In this document: piece by piece, positions 44,450 to 52,968 of the stretch
Position numbering within the stretch: the stretch's first letter is position 1
Layout of the letters: each line of letters opens with the position of its first letter
NCBI RefSeq assembly: GCF_000247645.1
Contig: NZ_AHWA01000005.1
Span: forward strand, 124,001-188,000
DNA: 64,000 nucleotides
Direction: 5' to 3'
From: Salinibacterium sp. PAMC 21357
Lineage (GTDB): Bacteria > Actinomycetota > Actinomycetes > Actinomycetales > Microbacteriaceae
Notes under the pieces: generated by a model
What the model was told of the DNA's origin: nothing
Databases searched by the model: none
Seen by the model: the letters and a program-made list of their open reading frames with translations, nothing else
Translations under genes and position numbers: made by a program

Positions 44450-44914
44450 ATGTTTCGGCGTCATCCATACCTCAGCGCCGCCACATTCGGATATCTCGCC
44501 GTTGTGGCGTGGCTAACACTGAGCCCGCAGGCTCCGGATCAACGTGATGGCCCGCTCTGGCAGCTCGCCCTGTATCTAGATCAGTTTTCGGCAACCCAGT
44601 GGCTGACCTTTAACGACCTCGAGTTTGTGGCAAATATTGGCCTTTTTGTTCCGGTTGGGCTGTTCTTCGTTCTGCTGGTGGGCAAGCGGCTGTGGTGGCT
44701 AGCGCTTGGGCTTGCGATCGGGCTGACGGTCGGCATTGAGTGGGTGCAGCAGTTTATTCCCTCGCGAGTATCTGATGCGCGCGATATTCTTTCGAACTCT
44801 TTGGGAGCGGCGATCGGTGTCGTTTTCACGCTGAGTGTTGCTGCGGGTCGCGAGCGCGCCCGCGCCGCAGCGAGACGGCGACGGCGTAACGATAATCTGC
44901 CGCAATCGCGCTAA
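44450..44914 (+). CDS. VanZ family protein
   Basis: A 154-residue protein with four membrane helices and the VanZ pattern LTLSPQ at the end of helix 1, FVANIGLFVPVGLFF in the centre and GIEWVQQFIPSRVSDARDIL near the third helix. VanZ relatives affect glycopeptide susceptibility in enterococci; in actinobacteria the role is unknown, so no resistance is implied. The C-terminal tail is arginine-rich. The stop overlaps the start of the YhhN remnant (TAATG). Confidence 0.85.
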   Translation: MFRRHPYLSAATFGYLAVVAWLTLSPQAPDQRDGPLWQLALYLDQFSATQWLTFNDLEFVANIGLFVPVGLFFVLLVGKRLWWLALGLAIGLTVGIEWVQQFIPSRVSDARDILSNSLGAAIGVVFTLSVAAGRERARAAARRRRRNDNLPQSR

Positions 44915-45476
44915 TGACGACTACGCAAAGGCCCGTTCCGGTGCACGCTGGTTGGTTCCCTATTTAGCGGTGTCGGCGGTGCACATCCTCAGTCTCGTGC
45001 TCGGGGCGGATGATGTTGCGCACGTGACAAAACTGCTGCTGCTGATGCCGCTGCTCATGGTGGTCGTTGTCGGTTCACAACGTCGTAGTTTCGGAACCGC
45101 GGAGATCGCAGTGCTTGCAGCGTTGTCGTTCGCCTGGATTGGCGATGTGTTTGTCTCAGATGCCAGTAGTTCGAGCTTTGTCATTGGTCTGGCAGCGTTC
45201 CTGTTATGCCATGTGGTGTACTTCACAATTTTCGTTCGCACAGTTCGAACTCGTCGGATTCCCCTGGCGGCCTTACTGCTCGTGGGGTGGTGGGGTGGAA
45301 CGCTCTTCTTGCTCTCCGACACCTCGCTCGCTTGGGCGTTGTTTGCGCCGACAAGAACGTGGTGAAACTCGGATTCCGTCATTATGACGCTGTACGTTGT
45401 CGGGCAGCTGCTCATAGTGACAGGCATCCTTCAGGCGCGAGAGCGCTCACGGGAGCCTGCTAGCGTGTCGGGGTGA
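44914..45476 (+). pseudogene. YhhN/TMEM86 (lysoplasmalogenase-like) remnant with three lesions
   Basis: ATG 44914 opens in one frame (MTTTQRPVPVHAGW), which stops at 44965-44967. The homologous sequence VPYLAVSAVHILSLVLG continues one frame away, so a base is missing near 44951. Family landmarks TKLLLLMPLL, FAWIGDVFVS and SDTSLAWALF are present. About 40 residues that normally lie between the fourth and sixth helices (after LLLVGWWG) are missing. An in-frame TGA at 45363-45365 precedes the last helix VIMTLYVVGQLLIVTGIL, which ends at 45476. This gene is dead, unlike the single-lesion genes elsewhere. Confidence 0.8.
45461..45466 (+). promoter_or_regulatory. -10 element for leaderless gene at 45473
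   Basis: TAGCGT, inside the end of the YhhN remnant, with a 6-nt spacer to GTG 45473. Confidence 0.55.
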
Positions 45477-46156
45477 CTTCAGAGCCTCCGCTAGAGCCCA
45501 TGCATCGCCGCGTCGCGGTGGTTCCTGTCATCGTGGCGGTTGTCGCCTTGCTGGTGTTCGCTGTCATTGTCACGATTGTGATTACCTTAGCCGCGTCGAC
45601 ATCTCCGGCTGACCGCTCGCAACCTCCGGTTCCGAGCGCCACAGCGTCAGCCAGCGATCACGAGGTCCCAGCTAATCCCGAATCGTCGATCGTCGCACCG
45701 ACGACAGAGTCGACAGGCGAGCACTGCGTGGATTACACGGCCGAGACAAGTGCTCTCGACATCGACGAAGTGACAATCGCCGAGACTGAGCGTGGTGATC
45801 TTGACGTCGAGATCACGCTAACAACATCCGTTCCTAGCGGTTTCGCCCAATTGGGCATTTATGCAGAACCCACCGACGATGATCGCGCCTACCAATTCTC
45901 TGTAGAGCTCGCCGATGGTGAAGTTGACGGCGCAACCTCGCACGATTTTGATCGCGACAAGAGTGACGATATGGAGACCGACAGCGCCGAGGTCGATGGC
46001 GAGACTGTGCGCTTCACTGTTCCCCGCGGTGTAGCCAAAAAGTTGGGTGATGACTGGCGGTGGTTTGCGTTCACGACGGTCGCTGAAGGATCAGCGGATG
46101 CATGCCCCGGCGACCCCGGATCCTTCGAAACGCTTCGCTTCGAGCGCGACGACTAA
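45473..46156 (+). CDS. membrane-anchored extracellular protein, unknown
   Basis: A 227-residue protein with one N-terminal membrane helix (VPVIVAVVALLVFAVIVTIV, about residues 17-40). A Ser/Pro-rich linker and an acidic extracellular domain (residues 85-227) with a single pair of cysteines (Cys in GEHC and DACP) follow. The fold is probably beta-rich. No family is recognised. It is convergent with marP with a three-base gap, so no terminator lies between them. Confidence 0.72.
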   Translation: MTSEPPLEPMHRRVAVVPVIVAVVALLVFAVIVTIVITLAASTSPADRSQPPVPSATASASDHEVPANPESSIVAPTTESTGEHCVDYTAETSALDIDEVTIAETERGDLDVEITLTTSVPSGFAQLGIYAEPTDDDRAYQFSVELADGEVDGATSHDFDRDKSDDMETDSAEVDGETVRFTVPRGVAKKLGDDWRWFAFTTVAEGSADACPGDPGSFETLRFERDD

Positions 46157-46159
46157 CGA

Positions 46160-47341
46160 CTAACCGGGGATACAGGCGCCGCTCGATACGGTGTTTGTCA
46201 GTGCGGCCGCTTCATCGACGACTGGCTGCAGCTCGGTGAGCGTCATTGCATAGCCGACGTTGTCTTGATCGGCGCTCCGGGCGAAGACAGCCCCGACGAC
46301 GTCGCCATCCAAAGTGAGCAGCGGCCCACCGGAGTTTCCCGGATTGACCTGACCCGCGAGCGTGTAAACCTCCCGGGGAAAAGCGCCAACCCCATAAATA
46401 TTAGGGCTGTCAGCGGTGCTGACGTGTTGCACCAGTGCCGCATCGACCGTGATCGGGCCGCCGAACGGGTAGCCCTCTATGGCGGTGCTGGCGCCAGGGC
46501 GAGCAGTGACTCCCATGCGCAGCGGATCGGGGCTAAGACCGGGAACCGCGATTATCGCGAGGTCGTCTTGTGCGTCAAAGTACACGATTGTTCCGGTGAG
46601 CACTTGGCCGTTGAGTGCCTCGATAACAGGCCTTTCGGTGCCCGCAACGACGTGGGCGTTGGTGACAACTCGCTCGTCGGCGACGACGAAACCGGTTCCT
46701 GTTTGTGCTTGGCCACAGGCGTACGCATTGCCGGTAATGCGCACGACGGACTCGGCCGCTGCTGCGAGCGGCACGCTATCGGTATCGATACTCGGTACTT
46801 CTGCGTTCCCAACCCCCAATTCGGAACTGAAGAACGGCATCCCGGTGTCAGTAAGGGCGGTGCGCAGCTGCGCGATGCGAACTTCAACGTCGAGGGGCGT
46901 CAAATCCTGAATCGCGCCGATAACCGTCGAACCAGCAATAGTGCGCGACAGCACAGGAGATCCCAATTGCGCTGCGCTGAAACTTACGGTCGAAATAATC
47001 AGCGCAGCAAGAACACCGATCGCGGCGCCACCGGCGGCTCGATCGATGTGGCGGAGCCGACTCGTTTTTAGCTCTTCACGCAGTGCTCGCGCGATGGCGG
47101 CGCCAATAGCGTGACCGATCGTGATCAGACCTATTGCGGCGGCAATGGTAACGGCGACGCGAACCCGAGGATAGGCAATTGAGCTCGAGATCATCGGCGC
47201 GAGCAATACCGCGGCGACCACTCCGACGACGACGCCCGTGATGACGAAGAAGCTTCGCGTGAGTCCAATGGTGATGCCATAAATGATGTAGCCCACGAGC
47301 AGCGCAATGAGCAGCAAGTCGAGTAGCGGGGCAACGTTCAC
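46160..47341 (-). CDS. marP: MarP family periplasmic serine protease
   Basis: A 393-residue protein. Residues 1-125 carry four membrane helices of the CvpA/colicin V production type. Residues 190-393 form a trypsin-like protease with His230 (TNAHVV), Asp260 (AQDDLAI) and Ser337 (NPGNSGGP). Cys209 and Cys391 could form the disulphide known to stabilise mycobacterial MarP, which maintains cytoplasmic pH and cleaves a peptidoglycan hydrolase under acid stress. The GTG start follows TAGGGT by six bases. Confidence 0.9.
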   Translation of the reverse strand: MNVAPLLDLLLIALLVGYIIYGITIGLTRSFFVITGVVVGVVAAVLLAPMISSSIAYPRVRVAVTIAAAIGLITIGHAIGAAIARALREELKTSRLRHIDRAAGGAAIGVLAALIISTVSFSAAQLGSPVLSRTIAGSTVIGAIQDLTPLDVEVRIAQLRTALTDTGMPFFSSELGVGNAEVPSIDTDSVPLAAAAESVVRITGNAYACGQAQTGTGFVVADERVVTNAHVVAGTERPVIEALNGQVLTGTIVYFDAQDDLAIIAVPGLSPDPLRMGVTARPGASTAIEGYPFGGPITVDAALVQHVSTADSPNIYGVGAFPREVYTLAGQVNPGNSGGPLLTLDGDVVGAVFARSADQDNVGYAMTLTELQPVVDEAAALTNTVSSGACIPG

Positions 47342-47347
47342 TTCACA

Positions 47348-47353
47348 ACCCTA
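47348..47353 (-). promoter_or_regulatory. -10 element for leaderless marP
   Basis: TAGGGT (minus strand) with a 6-nt spacer to GTG 47341. Confidence 0.6.
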
Positions 47354-47435
47354 AACCGCTATCGTGCTTCTCGCGTCGAGTCGGGAGAAGCACAGAACCG
47401 AGATAATCTCTGCGTGAAGCATCTGGGGGATTCAC

Positions 47436-47525
47436 GTGAATGACGTAAAAGACGACACGAGCGCCGCCACTGCTGTGATGTTGCAGGTTGCCGTTCCGGC
47501 AATTGTTGGTTTCGTTGCTGGTTAG
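47436..47525 (+). CDS. putative 29-residue hydrophobic small protein
   Basis: GTG 47436 is preceded at six bases by GGGGGA and opens a 30-codon frame ending in TAG 47523-47525. The product begins with an acidic head (MNDVKDDTSAATA) and ends in a hydrophobic stretch (VMLQVAVPAIVGFVAG) long enough to insert in or lie on a membrane. A TAATCT box lies at 47404-47409. It is too short for usual gene finders. It may be a real small protein or leader for rpsO, 128 nt downstream. It is the only candidate gene in the 312-nt marP-rpsO gap. Confidence 0.5.
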   Translation: MNDVKDDTSAATAVMLQVAVPAIVGFVAG

Positions 47526-47537
47526 ATCGTCGCAGTC

Positions 47538-47564
47538 CTGACAACTGCCGTACTCTGCTAGAAT
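47538..47564 (+). promoter_or_regulatory. putative rpsO promoter
   Basis: CTGACA at 47538-47543 and TAGAAT at 47559-47564 resemble -35 and -10 boxes, but the 15-nt spacing is short. Confidence 0.4.
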
Positions 47565-47600
47565 TTCAAGGTTGCCGTCTAACGGCCGCGGATAAAGAGA

Positions 47601-47622
47601 GCCCCAGCATTCAGCTGTGGGC
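47601..47622 (+). promoter_or_regulatory. rpsO leader hairpin, possible S15 autoregulation site
   Basis: GCCCCAGC 47601-47608 pairs with GCTGTGGGC 47614-47622 with one bulged T, about 20 nt before the AGAGGGGAT ribosome binding region. S15 represses its own mRNA through leader structures in several bacteria, so this is a candidate site. Confidence 0.4.
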
Positions 47623-47653
47623 ACCGCGCAACGAATAGAGAGGGGATCACCTT

Positions 47654-47923
47654 ATGGCTCTTGAAGCTAGCATCAAGAAGGCGATCATCGAAGAGTACGC
47701 AACCCACCCAGGTGACACGGGATCCCCCGAGGTCCAGATCGCGATGATGACTCGTCGCATCCTCGACCTCACGGAGCACCTCAAGATGCACAAGCACGAC
47801 CACCACTCACGTCGTGGACTGCTTCTTCTTGTTGGTCAGCGTCGTCGTCTGTTGGGTTACCTTCAGAACGTTGACATCACGCGTTACCGTACGCTGATTG
47901 AGAAGCTGGGACTGCGCCGCTAG
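47654..47923 (+). CDS. rpsO: 30S ribosomal protein S15
   Basis: An 89-residue S15 with the conserved [19 protein letters not shown] and [21 protein letters not shown] segments that bind the 16S central domain. It matches the family in length. A terminator follows directly. In many bacteria rpsO is followed by pnp; here pnp is 11 kb further on. Confidence 0.98.
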   Translation: MALEASIKKAIIEEYATHPGDTGSPEVQIAMMTRRILDLTEHLKMHKHDHHSRRGLLLLVGQRRRLLGYLQNVDITRYRTLIEKLGLRR

Positions 47924-47942
47924 TCGACTCGTCACACTTGCC

Positions 47943-47979
47943 AAAGGCCGTCTTCGCTCTGCGAAGGCGGCCTTTGTTG
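47943..47979. terminator. terminator after rpsO
   Basis: AAAGGCCGTCTTCG 47943-47956 pairs with CGAAGGCGGCCTTT 47962-47975 (14 pairs, one G-U), followed by GTTGTTG. It lies between convergent genes. Confidence 0.85.
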
Positions 47980-47995
47980 TTGGTGCTGTGCGCCT

Positions 47996-48604
47996 CTAGG
48001 CGGTGACGTCCGTTGTGTTTTTCTCTGGGGCCTTGTTCTTGCGCGGCAGTGTGAGCAACGTAGTGACGCTGACAGCGATCATGAGAATCGCGCCGATGGC
48101 GACGAGCGAGGTGAGGCTTGCTGCCGGGAGCACGAACATGGCGACGCCGGCAGCCATCGAGACGATCCCGCTCACCCAGCCGAACCAACGGGGGTGGATG
48201 GTGCCGCGTACGCCACCGACGAGGTCAATGATTCCTTCAAGGATCCACCCGATTCCGATGACGAGCGCTAGCGCGATGAGAGTGTCGAACGGGTTGGAGA
48301 GGCACAGGATGCCGGCGATGACAATCAGCAATCCGAGGATGCCCGTGACCCAACGCATCGTGAAATCGAGGTTGGTAGCCACTGATGCAGACATGATGCG
48401 GTACATGCCGGAGGCAATCAGGTAGATCCCGAACAGCACAGCAACGGTGAGAAGGGTAGCGCCGGGAAAGAGCAGGCCTACTACGCCAAGCACTAGCCCG
48501 ATCACAGCAACGGCTACGAGCTGTCCGCGGTGTGCGCGCAACAATCCAGGAAGAATATCTTGCGTTGACGTTGCGCGGGTGGCCGTGTTGTCAGATGAGC
48601 TCAT
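47996..48604 (-). CDS. HdeD family (DUF308) membrane protein
   Basis: A 202-residue protein with six membrane helices in three similar pairs (GQLVAVAVIGLVLGVVGLLF, TLLTVAVLFGIYLIASGMYR and so on) and the HdeD-type motif GIYLIASGMYRI repeated as VIGIGWILEGIIDLVGG. HdeD takes part in acid resistance in enterobacteria, but the actinobacterial role is unproven. ATG 48604 is preceded by AAGGA; a longer frame upstream is less likely. Confidence 0.82.
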   Translation of the reverse strand: MSSSDNTATRATSTQDILPGLLRAHRGQLVAVAVIGLVLGVVGLLFPGATLLTVAVLFGIYLIASGMYRIMSASVATNLDFTMRWVTGILGLLIVIAGILCLSNPFDTLIALALVIGIGWILEGIIDLVGGVRGTIHPRWFGWVSGIVSMAAGVAMFVLPAASLTSLVAIGAILMIAVSVTTLLTLPRKNKAPEKNTTDVTA

Positions 48605-48692
48605 GAGAGTCCTTACCGGTGTCGTGAATCGGTGTACGTTACGTTCATTCTTCCAGTTCACGCGGGCTGGTGTGTGAAAACGACGCACCCGC

Positions 48693-48698
48693 TACGCT
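48693..48698 (+). promoter_or_regulatory. -10 element for leaderless quinone reductase gene
   Basis: TACGCT with a 6-nt spacer to ATG 48705. Confidence 0.55.
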
Positions 48699-48704
48699 CG
48701 ATAG

Positions 48705-49621
48705 ATGTCACGTCGCGTTTCTTATTCTCAGCTCGGTGGGCCTGAAGTGCTCACGATTTCCGATGTCAATGAACCGCACGCGGGGGAGGGCGAAGTGCGG
48801 GTTCGTGTGAAGTTCGCAGGGATTAACCCCTTTGATGCCAAAGTTTTCGGCGGAAAAGGCACCGCGAACCCTCAGAGTATTTCTTTTCCCAATGGGAACG
48901 GCACTGACTTTGCGGGTGTCGTTGACGAACTCGGGGAGGGTGTTGTCGGGTGGGCCATCGGTGACGAGGTGCTTGGCGGCAAGGGCTTTAGCGCTCAGGC
49001 TGACTATGTCGTTGTTCCGGCGGCCAAGCTCGTGCTCAAGCCTGCTTCCCTCGGTTGGGAGCAAGCGGGCAGTCTCGATGTTGCTGGTCGCACCGCCTGG
49101 GCCAGCGTCGAGAGCCTTTCATTGACGTCCACCGATACCGTGCTTGTGAGTGCGGCGGCTGGCGGCGTCGGGGTGATCGCGGCGCAACTCGCCAAGCTGA
49201 AGGGTGCGAAAGTAATCGGCTCGGCTAGCGAATCGAACCACGAGTTCTTGCGTTCGCTTGGTATCCATCCCGTCACGTACGGCGAGGGAATGGTAGAGCG
49301 CATATTGGAGATCAGCCCCGAAGGAATCACTGCAGCGCTCGATAACAACGGTCGTGAAACCGTGGATGCCGCTCTTGCCCTTGGTGCGCCAGCAGGCCGT
49401 ATCAACACGATCGCCGACTACGGCGCCAGCGAGAAGTATGGAGCAACCACTGTCGGAGCAGCGGGGGCTGGTACCGATGATCTTGCGGCGCTTTCCGCCT
49501 TGGTAGCCGCCGGCACAGTCAGGTGCCGATCGATTCAGTATTCCCCTTTGAGCAAGTTTCTGAGGCCTATGCGAAGTTGGCCAAGGGGCATTCTCGCGGC
49601 AAAATCGTTCTCGAACTCTAG
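48705..49621 (+). pseudogene. NADP-dependent quinone oxidoreductase (zinc-free ADH family), interrupted by a one-base frameshift
   Basis: The first 270 residues form a medium-chain dehydrogenase/quinone reductase: GNGTDFAGVVDELGEG, then the NADPH motif SAAAGGVGVIAAQLAKL. At about 49521 the expected C-terminus VPIDSVFPFEQVSEAYAKL and HSRGKIVLEL lies one frame away and stops at TAG 49619-49621. One added base in GTCAGGTG restores 305 residues, the normal length. Without it the frame runs on into benE, producing a false 702-residue fusion. Members reduce quinones or enones with NADPH. Confidence 0.82.
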
Positions 49622-49634
49622 CCGCAACCAGAGA

Positions 49635-50813
49635 GTGACGACCACCATTTTTCAGCTCTTTTCTACGGGCGTTATTGCGGCAATTGCAGGTTTCGCGGCC
49701 TCATTTACTCTGGTGATTGCCGGGCTGCAGGCGGTTGGGGCCAGCGAAGCTCAATCCGCATCCGGTCTTCTGATTCTTACCGTTCTGATGGGTCTCGCGA
49801 CGATCGGGCTTGCGTGGCGCTATCGGATGCCGATCACCGTCGCGTGGTCTACTCCGGGCGCTGCGTTGCTGATTGTCGCTGCTGACGGCAGCATGGATTT
49901 TCGGTCAGCAGTCGGTGCCTTCATTGTGTGTGCGGCGCTCATCATGGTGAGTGGTCTCGTACCGGCACTACGTCGGCTCGTGACGAGCATTCCGCAACCG
50001 ATTGCCAGTGCCATGTTGGCTGGCATCCTTTTCACAATTTGCCTTGCTCCGATCACGGCGTCCGTTGAATTCCCGTGGTTAGGGCTGCCGATGGTGATTT
50101 TCTGGTTGGTGCTGCTCAAAGTCGCTCCGCGCTGGGCCGTGCCCGGTGCGCTCGTGGCAGCGGTGGTGGCAATTGTGCTCACGACAGAGGGCGCTCTGGT
50201 GCCGCCGACGGCGATCGTGCCCCAGCTGACGCTCGTTACGCCCGACTTTGATCCGATTGTGATGGTCAGCCTGGGGATCCCGCTGTTCATCGTCACGATG
50301 GCGGGCCAGAATGTGCCCGGCTTCACCGTGATGCGCACTTACGGGTACACGGTGCCCGCCGGCCCGGCGCTCGCCGTAACGGGGGCGACCTCGGCGGTTG
50401 GCGCCTTCTTTGGCGGGCACGTCGTCAACTTGGCTGCCATTACCGCTGCCCTGACGGCGAGCGAAGAAGCGCACGACGATCGCAGCAAACGCTGGATAGC
50501 CTCCGTTGTCGCTGGCGCTACCTACGTTGTGATCGGCTTGGGGGCAGGGTTTGCGACAGCCCTCGTCTCGATGGCACCACCCATCGTCGTGGTGGCGATC
50601 GCCGGGCTTGCCGTAGTTGGGGCGCTGATCGCCTCGGTGCGTTCCGCGCTGGAGGCTCCCGAACACCGTATCGCCGCGATCTCGACGTTCTTAGTCGCCA
50701 GTTCTGGCATCACGGTGCTCGGCGTTGGTTCTGCCTTCTGGGCGCTCATCGTTGGTGCGGCTGTAATGGCGTGGTTGGGCTGGCAACGAAAATCTCGTTC
50801 ACAAGTTTTTTGA
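49635..50813 (+). CDS. benE: benzoate/H(+) symporter BenE family transporter
   Basis: A 392-residue protein with about twelve helices and the BenE family core (FAASFTLVIAGLQAVGAS at the start, VPGFTVMRTYGYTVPAGPAL and GAFFGGHVVNLAAITAAL in the centre). BenE takes up benzoate with protons, but no benzoate-degradation genes are nearby, so the natural substrate is uncertain. GTG 49635 follows the quinone reductase stop by 13 bases, suggesting co-transcription. Confidence 0.88.
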   Translation: MTTTIFQLFSTGVIAAIAGFAASFTLVIAGLQAVGASEAQSASGLLILTVLMGLATIGLAWRYRMPITVAWSTPGAALLIVAADGSMDFRSAVGAFIVCAALIMVSGLVPALRRLVTSIPQPIASAMLAGILFTICLAPITASVEFPWLGLPMVIFWLVLLKVAPRWAVPGALVAAVVAIVLTTEGALVPPTAIVPQLTLVTPDFDPIVMVSLGIPLFIVTMAGQNVPGFTVMRTYGYTVPAGPALAVTGATSAVGAFFGGHVVNLAAITAALTASEEAHDDRSKRWIASVVAGATYVVIGLGAGFATALVSMAPPIVVVAIAGLAVVGALIASVRSALEAPEHRIAAISTFLVASSGITVLGVGSAFWALIVGAAVMAWLGWQRKSRSQVF

Positions 50814-50895
50814 GATGAGTGCATCCAAATAGGGTGCTCAGCCAGAAGTACTCCATGTCAGGCGATTTACGCCCGAACATGAGAGGACAAGAACA

Positions 50896-51720
50896 ATGCG
50901 AAACAAAATTATTGCTGGCGTAGCTGTCGGCGCGATCGCCGCAGTCGGCGTCGCTCTTCCCGCGCATGCGATCTCAGACACCAATGCAGACCTGTACGTG
51001 CTGCACGCGGTGCCCGGGCTGACCGTTGACGTCTACGTCAACGGCGACCTAACTCTTGACGACTTTGAGCCAAGCGACCTCGCTGGGCCCCTCGACCTTC
51101 CTGCTGGTACCTACACGGTAGCGATCACGGCAGCGGATGCCGCCGATGACTCGTCGCCCGCCATCGGTCCCATCGACCTCACCCTCGAAGCCAACATGAG
51201 TTACACGGCTGTTGCTCATTTGGATGCCGCTGGTGACCCCACGGCGAGCCTCTTCACTAACGACCTGAGCACGATCCCGGCGGGAGAAGGCAAGCTCACC
51301 GTGCGCCACACCGCTGCGGCTCCCGCCGTCGATGTGCTCGCCAACGGCGCTGCAGCCTTCACTAACCTCAGTAACCCTGACGAAGTGAAAGCAAACCTTC
51401 CCGTGGGAACTATCTCCGCTGCTGTTGCGCTGACGGGCACCACAGATCCCGCAATCGGCCCGGCCGACGTGACGATCGCCGAAGGAGTAAACACGATCGT
51501 TTATGCCTGGGGCAGTGCGGCTGATGACAACCTCACCCTCGCAGTGCAGACCATCGACGGTCTCCACTCCGTTCCCGGTGGAGTGGACGCGGGAACTGCC
51601 GGTCTCGCCGCTGACAGCAACAACGGTCTACTTATCGGCGGACTCGGTGCTCTTGCGGCACTGATCGCGCTCGCCGGATTCGCGGCGACCCGGATCACCG
51701 CAGCTCGCGCCGCGAAATAG
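50896..51720 (+). CDS. DUF4397 domain surface protein
   Basis: A 274-residue secreted protein. It has a signal peptide (residues 1-25, ending ALPAHA) and two DUF4397 repeats (TNADLYVLHAVPGLTVDVYV and GKLTVRHTAAAPAVDVLA). A Gly-rich segment with SVPGGVDAGTAGLAADSNNG is followed by a membrane helix (IGGLGALAALIALAGFAATR) and a basic end RAAK. This is the layout of a cell-wall-anchored protein, although no LPXTG is present. The adjacent class F sortase makes it a probable sortase substrate. GAGAGGAC precedes the ATG. Confidence 0.87.
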   Translation: MRNKIIAGVAVGAIAAVGVALPAHAISDTNADLYVLHAVPGLTVDVYVNGDLTLDDFEPSDLAGPLDLPAGTYTVAITAADAADDSSPAIGPIDLTLEANMSYTAVAHLDAAGDPTASLFTNDLSTIPAGEGKLTVRHTAAAPAVDVLANGAAAFTNLSNPDEVKANLPVGTISAAVALTGTTDPAIGPADVTIAEGVNTIVYAWGSAADDNLTLAVQTIDGLHSVPGGVDAGTAGLAADSNNGLLIGGLGALAALIALAGFAATRITAARAAK

Positions 51721-51778
51721 TCACCAGCGTTAGTACATCTCACCACCAGCCCTCACCCACCCCAGCAAGGAGAACGTC

Positions 51779-52387
51779 ATGGCCGCGAGAATCCTAGCCC
51801 TCGCGGCCATGGCGCTTCTCCTTGCTGGTTGCGCATCACCACAAGCACCATCGATCGCCCCCGAGCCGGCCCCTGCTCCGCTTCCGACCGCGGCGATCGA
51901 TGTACCACGACAGTCGAGTGAGGTCGTGCCGGTACAGCCCGCCGCGGCCCCAATACGGATTCAGATTCCGGCGGTAGCTGTCGACATCCAAATTTCTCCT
52001 GTCGGCATCGAGCCAGACGGCTTCATGCAGATTCCCGAAAACATCACGATCGCCGGATGGTACCGCTACGGTTCGTCTCCTGGCAGCGCGACCGGTTCAA
52101 CGGTGATCACCGCCCACGTTGATGACTTCATTCAGGGCCTCGGCCCGTTTGCCACTCTCGCTTCACTGTCCGCGGGGGCAGAAATCATCATTACGACTGA
52201 CGATGGTGTAGATCACCGCTACCTTCTCGAATCAGTGCAGAGCATCCAGAAAGCGCAAGTTCCGCTCGATCAGGTCTTTGATCGGGATGGCGCTCCTCGG
52301 GTCGTGCTTCTCACTTGTGGTGGACAATTTGACGAAAATGTGCGGCAATACTCTGACAACGTCGTAGCGATAGCGAACCCGCTGTGA
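51779..52387 (+). CDS. class F sortase, lipoprotein-like N-terminus
   Basis: A 202-residue sortase with a signal ending in a lipobox (LLLAGC, Cys18), then a proline-rich linker and the beta-barrel. The catalytic triad is complete: His113 (TAHVDDF), Cys180 (LLTCGGQF) and Arg189 (ENVRQYSDN). Class F sortases pair with DUF4397 proteins in many actinobacteria. The gene overlaps the sigma factor start by GTGA, so sortase, sigma and anti-sigma form an operon. Confidence 0.9.
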   Translation: MAARILALAAMALLLAGCASPQAPSIAPEPAPAPLPTAAIDVPRQSSEVVPVQPAAAPIRIQIPAVAVDIQISPVGIEPDGFMQIPENITIAGWYRYGSSPGSATGSTVITAHVDDFIQGLGPFATLASLSAGAEIIITTDDGVDHRYLLESVQSIQKAQVPLDQVFDRDGAPRVVLLTCGGQFDENVRQYSDNVVAIANPL

Positions 52388-52968
52388 CGACCACCAACCG
52401 GAGAGCTATGACCGACGCAGAAGTCGCCAACGAAGCCCGCATAACGCAGGCGTTCGTGGCCGGCGACGAGTCGTCGCTCGCCGAGGTTTATTCTCGCTGG
52501 TCGGCGCTCGTGTTCACTCTTGCCTTTCGTTCGCTTGGCGACCGGGGTGACGCTGAAGACGTCACCCAAAAAGTCTTTGTGTCTGCCTGGACCGGTCGAG
52601 CCGGGTATAAACCAGAACGCTCGAGTCTTTCCGCGTGGTTAGTGGGAATCGCGAAGAACAAGATCGCCGACACTCACGAAGCCAGAGCACGTGTACGGAG
52701 GCTCCAAGAGGAACTCGCCGCTACAACCGTGAGGGGAGAACCAGTTGTGCAAGACTTCGATCTGGCTGACACCTTGATGATGGCCGACGAAATCGCTCGC
52801 CTCGAACCGGATGCTCAAGCAATCATGAGATTGGCATTCTTTGATGACCTCACCCACAACCAAATAGCCGATCGCCTCGAACTACCTCTTGGCACGGTAA
52901 AAAGCCATATCCGGCGCAGCCTGCAACGGATGAGAACACGATTGGAGGGGACCTATGCAACACGTTGA
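52384..52968 (+). CDS. ECF RNA polymerase sigma factor
   Basis: A 194-residue extracytoplasmic-function sigma factor. Region 2 contains [18 protein letters not shown] near residues 58-75, and region 4 contains [20 protein letters not shown] near residues 155-175. GTG 52384 overlaps the sortase stop; ATG 52408 with GGAGAG a few bases before it is an alternative start. The anti-sigma gene overlaps its end by 14 bases. The pair probably belongs to the SigK/RskA class. Confidence 0.92.
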   Translation: MTTTNRRAMTDAEVANEARITQAFVAGDESSLAEVYSRWSALVFTLAFRSLGDRGDAEDVTQKVFVSAWTGRAGYKPERSSLSAWLVGIAKNKIADTHEARARVRRLQEELAATTVRGEPVVQDFDLADTLMMADEIARLEPDAQAIMRLAFFDDLTHNQIADRLELPLGTVKSHIRRSLQRMRTRLEGTYATR

